Source of the DNA: Candidatus Saccharibacteria bacterium CG_4_10_14_0_2_um_filter_52_9
Lineage (GTDB): Bacteria > Patescibacteriota > Saccharimonadia > Saccharimonadales > UBA4665
Assembly (NCBI GenBank): GCA_002792275.1
Contig: PFOA01000070.1
Coordinates: forward strand, 1-10,953
Direction of reading: 5' to 3'
DNA length: 10,953 nt
Made by a program: the position numbers and the translations under genes. Within the stretch, counting starts at the first letter, position 1; every line of letters begins with the position of its first letter. This document shows positions 6,888 to 10,953 of the stretch, piece by piece. The notes beneath the pieces are model-generated. The model made no database searches. It was not told the DNA's origin and saw only the letters and a program-made list of their open reading frames with translations.

Positions 6888-7296
6888 GTTGATAAGCATG
6901 GGTAATATGAAAGAGTCCTCAGACGGCTTCACCATAGTAGAAATACTGGTGTCGATTGCCGTGGCCGCTATCGTTACGATGTCGCTTAACCAGGTAACCA
7001 CTACTTATTTGCATGTCAGTCAGCGCGGACGCTATCTTAATTTGGCAAACTCTTACGCGGAGACTAAAATTGAGGCCTTGCGAAATCAGGGCTACAACTC
7101 GCTCGCGCTTGGTACCAGCAGCCTTACCAGCAGCCTGCCGTCACAATTACCCCCGGTCAGGTCAGCCTCTATGACAGTTACCAGCCCCCTCAGCGGCTTA
7201 AAGCAGGTCGACCTCACGGTATCCTACAACGACCAGGGTTTCAGCAACTCATACAGCTATACAACCTATATTGGAGAGCTCGGTGTCGGCCAATAA
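6886..7296 (+). CDS. Minor type IV pilin, GspI/PilV-like
   Basis: This 136-residue product has the prepilin signal DG-FTIVEILVSIAVAAIVTMSL, with cleavage after Gly14 and Glu at +5. After the helix comes ANSYAETKIEALRNQGYNSL (residues 62-81), which resembles the A-xxx-K-E-LR segment of GspI and PilV pseudopilins. The rest is a small Ser/Thr-rich beta domain without cysteines. The start is unsure: ATGs at 6886, 6898 and 6907 give leaders of 14, 10 and 7 residues, none with a clear SD, and the first overlaps a TATAAT. It precedes J- and K-like genes, as in gspIJK and pilVWX, suggesting a part in the tip complex that primes pilus assembly. The I-like assignment is from order and motif, not a search. 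Confidence 0.78.
   Translation: MLISMGNMKESSDGFTIVEILVSIAVAAIVTMSLNQVTTTYLHVSQRGRYLNLANSYAETKIEALRNQGYNSLALGTSSLTSSLPSQLPPVRSASMTVTSPLSGLKQVDLTVSYNDQGFSNSYSYTTYIGELGVGQ
7273..7276 (+). promoter_or_regulatory. RBS that sets the GTG start of the J-like pilin
   Basis: GGAG lies six bases before the GTG at 7283, within the end of the preceding gene. It favours GTG 7283 over the TTG at 7271, which has no such element. Confidence 0.55.
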
Positions 7297-7957
7297 ACTA
7301 TCTCTAGGCCGCCAGGCTGGCTTCACGCTGGTGGAAGTGGTGGTGGTAGTTAGTACCTTGGCGATAGTTTCTATGGTCTTTCTTGGTATGGCGACCAGCT
7401 ATTTTGTAGTAATTAACCGCAACAACCACTTGTCCGAAATGACTATCAGTTCTCAAAACCTGATCAGATCAACCGTCGAAAGCTTGCGCTATGGTGACGG
7501 TGTCCGCCAGACAAATCAAATCACCGATCCTAACTCGCCGTTCGGCGGCTGGAACACCAGTAACAGCGCCTTCGTAATAATCATTGCCGTGCCTGCCCTG
7601 ACAGCTACGCATAGTTATATTATTGATCCGGATACAGGCAACCCCTATATGAATGAATATGTGTACTATCGCAACGGTACAACTCTTATGAAGCGCACTC
7701 TGGCCAACCCTAACGCAACCGGGAACAGCCTTAAAACCAGCTGCCCCACGGCCAGTGGCAGCTGTCCGGCCGACAGAACGCTAGCACTATATGTTAACTC
7801 CATGGTATTCACACTATACGACCAAGACGGTGCCCAGACTGCCGATGCCACGCTGGCACGCTCTGTCAATATAGCGCTGACTATGCAGCGCAACGCTCCC
7901 GGTAGTCCGCTCAACCTTACTACCAGCATTCGTGTAACATTAAGGAACAGGTTTTAA
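7283..7957 (+). CDS. Minor type IV pilin, GspJ/PilW-like
   Basis: From the GTG at 7283 the protein is 224 residues. A 13-residue leader (MSANKLSLGRQAG) precedes FTLVEVVVVVSTLAIVSMVFL, a canonical prepilin signal with Glu at +5. The helix is followed by a long beta-rich domain with a YVYYRNGTTLMKRTL segment and two cysteines in TSCPTASGSCP, probably a short disulfide loop. Size and position between an I-like and a K-like gene fit GspJ/PilW, a subunit of the tip complex. The gene overlaps its upstream neighbour by 14 bases and is followed directly by the next gene, so all three minor pilins form one translational unit. A TTG start at 7271 would add four residues. Confidence 0.78.
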   Translation: MSANKLSLGRQAGFTLVEVVVVVSTLAIVSMVFLGMATSYFVVINRNNHLSEMTISSQNLIRSTVESLRYGDGVRQTNQITDPNSPFGGWNTSNSAFVIIIAVPALTATHSYIIDPDTGNPYMNEYVYYRNGTTLMKRTLANPNATGNSLKTSCPTASGSCPADRTLALYVNSMVFTLYDQDGAQTADATLARSVNIALTMQRNAPGSPLNLTTSIRVTLRNRF

Positions 7958-9316
7958 ATGATGAAACGCCAAAAAAGCAATCAAAATGGCTCCATAATAC
8001 TGGTTTTCCTGATCGTTCTGCCTTTTCTGGTCTTGCTGGCCATGTATTTCATGCGGCTTTCGTTAACCAGCTACCAGGTGGCCAGGCTGGATCAGCTACA
8101 CAGCTCGGCTCAGCTGGCAGCTGATGCCGGCGCTGATTACTCCGTGGAGAAGCTCACTCAGGATGAGAACTGGTCGGGTACCGGCAGTGAGGTTCAACTG
8201 CACAACGACGGTAAGGTTAAAACCACTTTTCAGGTCAGCGTCTCGGGTGATGCAACTGCCAAAGTGATCGCCGTGACCGGCCGAACCTATTGGCCGCTGA
8301 CATCGTCCACACCCGCCCGTAAGGTAGCCGTGTATGTCGATATGCGTCCGGTTTCGTCGGGCTTATTCAGCGTTATTAGTGGTGCCGGCGGTTTATTTAT
8401 GAGCAACAGCTCGAAGGTCGTGGGCGGTGATGTTTTTATTAACGGTGAAGTCAGCATGTCAAATTCCGCCCAAATCGGGCTCAGCACCAACCCGGTTAGT
8501 GTCAAAGTTGCTCATCAGATTTGTCCTAATCCAGCCGATGCGACATATCCACGGGTCTGTAACAGTGGTGAAAACGGCCAACCCATAACCATCAATAATA
8601 CGGCTCATATTTACGGCACGGTGCTTGCCACCAATCAAACAAACGGCAGTAAGATGAGCAACCCCGGGTTGGTAGCCGGGACGGTTGCGCCCCAGGCTCT
8701 ACCCACATATGACCGAGCCGCTCAAAAGGCTGCGGTAGCAACGACCATAACAGCATCGGCGGCTTCCTGTTCGGGCAGTCAGACCAAAACATGGGCGGCC
8801 AATACCAAGATTACCGGCGACGTCAGCCTCAGTAATAGCTGTAAGGTCACTGTTAACGGCAATATCTGGATTACCGGCAAGCTTAGCCTGTCTAATTCAA
8901 GTCAGATGATTGTTGCTGACGCGCTAGGTTCTACGCGGCCGAACATTATGGTCGACGATGATGATGGCGCGAGCTTTTCTAACAGCTCGTCGATGGTGCC
9001 GAATGCCACCGGCACCGGTTTCGAAATTTACACTTTTTACAGCCGAGCCGCCTGCTCGCCCGATTGCACTACTGTTACGGGTACGGATCTGGTGAATTCG
9101 CGTTCGGTTACGACTATTAGTCTCAATAATTCGGGCAACAATACAAATTCAATATTTTACGCTTATTGGTCGCAGGTTAAAGTACAGAACAGCGGACAAA
9201 TTGGCGCTATTATCGGCCAGACTATCAGTTTAACCAATACCGGCACGGTTACGTTCGGCTCGTCCACAGGAGTTGGCAACACAACCTGGGTCGTCAAGGG
9301 GTACCGTAGGCAGTAA
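7958..9316 (+). CDS. GspK/PilX-like pilus protein with a repetitive, probable beta-solenoid body
   Basis: This 452-residue protein has a basic start and one hydrophobic segment (12-32, SIILVFLIVLPFLVLLAMYFM) after Gly11. It resembles the PilX N-terminal domain, with no Glu at +5, as in GspK. A helix (about 33-66) and a beta region (about 75-130) follow. From 145 onward it is Ser/Asn/Thr/Gly-rich. The motif SNS recurs at 149, 168, 292, 312 and 341 next to short strands such as GGDVFINGEVSM and NGNIWITGKLSL, as in bactofilin-like or PilX-associated beta-solenoid domains. There are six cysteines (189, 201, 271, 295, 366, 370) and an acidic VDDDDG (332-337) that could bind Ca2+. As the last gene of an I-J-K-like set it may cap the pilus and act as an adhesin; that role is inferred. 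Confidence 0.72.
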   Translation: MMKRQKSNQNGSIILVFLIVLPFLVLLAMYFMRLSLTSYQVARLDQLHSSAQLAADAGADYSVEKLTQDENWSGTGSEVQLHNDGKVKTTFQVSVSGDATAKVIAVTGRTYWPLTSSTPARKVAVYVDMRPVSSGLFSVISGAGGLFMSNSSKVVGGDVFINGEVSMSNSAQIGLSTNPVSVKVAHQICPNPADATYPRVCNSGENGQPITINNTAHIYGTVLATNQTNGSKMSNPGLVAGTVAPQALPTYDRAAQKAAVATTITASAASCSGSQTKTWAANTKITGDVSLSNSCKVTVNGNIWITGKLSLSNSSQMIVADALGSTRPNIMVDDDDGASFSNSSSMVPNATGTGFEIYTFYSRAACSPDCTTVTGTDLVNSRSVTTISLNNSGNNTNSIFYAYWSQVKVQNSGQIGAIIGQTISLTNTGTVTFGSSTGVGNTTWVVKGYRRQ

Positions 9317-9319
9317 ATT

Positions 9320-9328
9320 TGCTATACT
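9320..9328 (+). promoter_or_regulatory. Possible extended -10 promoter of pilM
   Basis: TGC-TATACT, just after the stop of the K-like gene, matches an extended -10 at five of six positions in the hexamer. It predicts a start near 9335 and a leader of about 29 bases carrying the GAGGTGG (9349-9355) ribosome binding site. No -35 is evident. It would let pilM-pilN be made apart from the minor pilins. Confidence 0.4.
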
Positions 9329-9363
9329 GTAAGAAAGATATATTGCCTGAGGTGGGCACATAA

Positions 9364-10458
9364 ATGAAAATGGCCAAAATATCCAACTTTTATCACGACA
9401 AGCCCCTGTTCGGGCTGGACATTGGTCATAGCTCGCTCAAGGTGATGCAGTTGGCCGAACCGGCTGATCCTGCCCTGAAGGAACAAAAACCACGGGTAGT
9501 CGGTTATGGCTATGCCAATTTTGACGAAAGTGCCCAGAAGGACGGAGTTGTGGTAAAGCCGGAGATTATTGCTAAAGCGGCTCACGACCTCTTTAAGAAT
9601 AACCTGATAGGCGATATTACCACCCGGCGGGTAGCCATTGCCATGCCGGCCTACCGGACTTTTACGCGTGCCCTAAAGTTGCCAAATCTTCAGTTCAAAG
9701 AATTGCAGGAGGCGGTAGAGCTGGAGGCCGAGCAGTACATCTCTATGCCCCTGGAAGATCTGTATCTGGATTATGAAATAATCCGGCAAACAGCCGATAG
9801 CACTGAGTTATTTGTTGTGGCGATTCCCCGTAAAATTGTTGATTCTTACCTAAACCTAGCCGAAATAATGGATCTGGAGATTGTGCTGATTGAGCCAACC
9901 CTCAGCTCTTCCGGACGGCTGTTTTCGATTGGCCATAACAGCGAAGATGCAGCCTTTATTGTTGATTTCGGCTCAGTCTCATCCGACATTAGTATTTATG
10001 ACAAGCGCCACACCCTGGTGACCGGCACCGTGCAAGGCGGCGGCGTCAACTATACCGAAGCCATAATGAAAAAGTTGGGTGTTACGGCACAAGAAGCCGG
10101 CCTCATTAAGACACGCTACGGTCTTGGCGTAAGTAAGCGCCAGAATGAAATTCGCCAAGCCTTATAGCCAACGCTGGAACAGATTATCAAAGAAATTCGT
10201 CGCATGATTCGCTACTACGAAGAGCGCTATGGTAATGACCGGCCGGTTGAACAACTGATCACATTAGGCGGCGGCGCTAACATGCCCGGCCTGAGTGATT
10301 ACTTTACCCAGTCCCTGCGTTTGGCAGTGCGCTATCTGGATCCCTGGCAATATCTCGACCACACCGGCCTACAGCCGCCGGCCATCCCCGACAGACCGAT
10401 GTATGCCACTGTGGCCGGCCTTAGCCTGGTGCGCCCCAGTGAGGTATTCCTGCCATGA
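9364..10458 (+). pseudogene. pilM: pilM interrupted by an in-frame amber codon
   Basis: The frame encodes an actin-like PilM of 364 codons, but codon 268 (10165-10167) is TAG. Before it lie the phosphate-1 motif FGLDIGHSSLKV (16-27) and the phosphate-2 motif FIVDFGSVSSDISI (198-211). After it, in the same frame, lie EQIIKEIRRMIRYYEERYG and the adenosine-binding ITLGGGANMPGL (299-310), ending at 10458 with an ATGA overlap to pilN. The stop lies just after QAL, where the family usually has AL-x-P and then a long helix. PilM binds ATP and the N-terminus of PilN inside the cell. The 267-residue truncated product would lack the adenosine site and part of the fold. Because everything else is intact, a point change, a base-call error or read-through are all possible. 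I list it as broken, not decayed. Confidence 0.85.
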
Positions 10459-10953
10459 TCAACTTACTGCCGCCGGAAGTAAAAACCGGCTATACCTATG
10501 CCCGGCGTAATGTCGGCTTGCGACGATGGGTAGTTGTATTCCTGATTGCCCTGGCCGGGCTTGGTATGGTTGCAACCTACGGCATGCTGAATCTGCGGCA
10601 ATCCAGCCATAAGTATCAAATCCAGATTGCCTCTAAAGAGGCCTTTCTGAAAAAAGAAGACTTGCAGGGTACCCAAAAATCGATCCAGGACATTAGTAAC
10701 AGTTTTAAGTTAGTTGTTAAGGTCTTGGGCCAGGAAGTGCTGTTTTCTCATCTATTACAGCAAATAACCACTACCATACCCAACAAGGCCAGCCTAACCG
10801 GCCTCAATATTAGCCAGACTACCGGCGCTATTGATATTACGGCGATTGCAACCGATTACACAACAGCAACCCAGGTGCAGGTTAATCTGGCCGATCCGGC
10901 TAACAAAATTTTCAGCAAAGCCGATATCATCAGCATTACCTGCAACAAGGTCG
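10455..10953 (+). CDS. pilN: Type IV pilus alignment protein PilN (5' part, runs off right edge)
   Basis: An open frame from the ATG at 10455 runs 166 codons to the window end without a stop. It begins MINLLPPEVKTGY; the INLLPP motif is the cytoplasmic tail of PilN that docks into PilM. A basic stretch (ARRNVGLRRW, 16-25) and one membrane helix (about 26-45) follow. Then comes a predicted coiled region (48-90) and the beginning of the ferredoxin-like periplasmic or extracytoplasmic domain. The start overlaps the pilM stop (ATGA), so translation should be coupled to ribosomes finishing pilM, which the internal stop in pilM would disturb. The visible part is close to complete for the usual 180-220 residues, and pilO would be expected next. 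Confidence 0.9.
   Translation, partial: MINLLPPEVKTGYTYARRNVGLRRWVVVFLIALAGLGMVATYGMLNLRQSSHKYQIQIASKEAFLKKEDLQGTQKSIQDISNSFKLVVKVLGQEVLFSHLLQQITTTIPNKASLTGLNISQTTGAIDITAIATDYTTATQVQVNLADPANKIFSKADIISITCNKV

Noticed and set aside
7114..7137. A 12-bp near-perfect tandem repeat in the I-like pilin (encodes TSSL twice)
   Set aside because: Only two copies and in frame. It looks like ordinary low complexity in a Ser/Thr-rich pilin rather than a phase-variable tract.
10165..10167. TAG as a reassigned sense codon or as pyrrolysine
   Set aside because: TAG is the terminal stop of recA, pilB, pilA and the Nudix gene, and pilM is not a known pyrrolysine protein. Nothing in the window supports a recoding signal.
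10204..10458. A separate 84-residue gene after the pilM stop
   Set aside because: It is in the same frame as pilM, carries PilM's adenosine motif and has no good RBS at its ATG. It is the 3' part of pilM.

Overview
The window holds two gene clusters that diverge from a 178-bp intergenic region at about 2968-3145. It suggests a genome of the Patescibacteria (CPR), probably a saccharibacterium (TM7-like). The reasons are the RecX and RecA sequence style, the compact coupled gene layout, and a Gram-positive-like type IV pilus locus with no outer-membrane secretin in view. The assignment is an inference from recognition, not a search. TAG, TAA and TGA all end genes here, so there is no sign of a reassigned stop codon.

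Left, minus strand (2967 down to 1): recA, an RBBP9/YdeN-type serine hydrolase and a Nudix hydrolase form a tight run (2-bp gap, then ATGA overlap). After a 67-bp gap with its own promoter comes a yefM-yoeB toxin-antitoxin pair. The stop of yoeB overlaps the start of recX (TGATG), and recX runs off the left edge. The RecA modulator gene thus lies in one transcription unit with a toxin-antitoxin module. The promoter of that unit is covered by four GTAC cores spaced exactly 12 bp apart, an arrangement like the known YefM-YoeB operators.

Right, plus strand (3146 to 10953): this is a type IV pilus locus. In order it has the assembly ATPase pilB, the platform protein pilC, the major pilin-like pilA with its own near-consensus promoter and a downstream hairpin terminator, three minor pilin-like genes, pilM, and the 5' part of pilN. 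The three minor pilins look like the I-J-K (or V-W-X) tip set: two have canonical GF-xxx-E prepilin signals, and the third lacks Glu+5 as GspK does. The third carries a large Ser/Asn-rich, repetitive, probably beta-solenoid body. PilM and PilN would form the cytoplasmic/inner-membrane alignment complex under PilC and PilB.

The main oddities are an in-frame amber stop at codon 268 of pilM that separates it from its last 96 codons, the recX-toxin coupling, the K-like solenoid protein as a candidate tip adhesin, and recurrent TGCTAnnnT extended -10 elements before recA, pilB and pilM. The pilB element may produce a leaderless mRNA.
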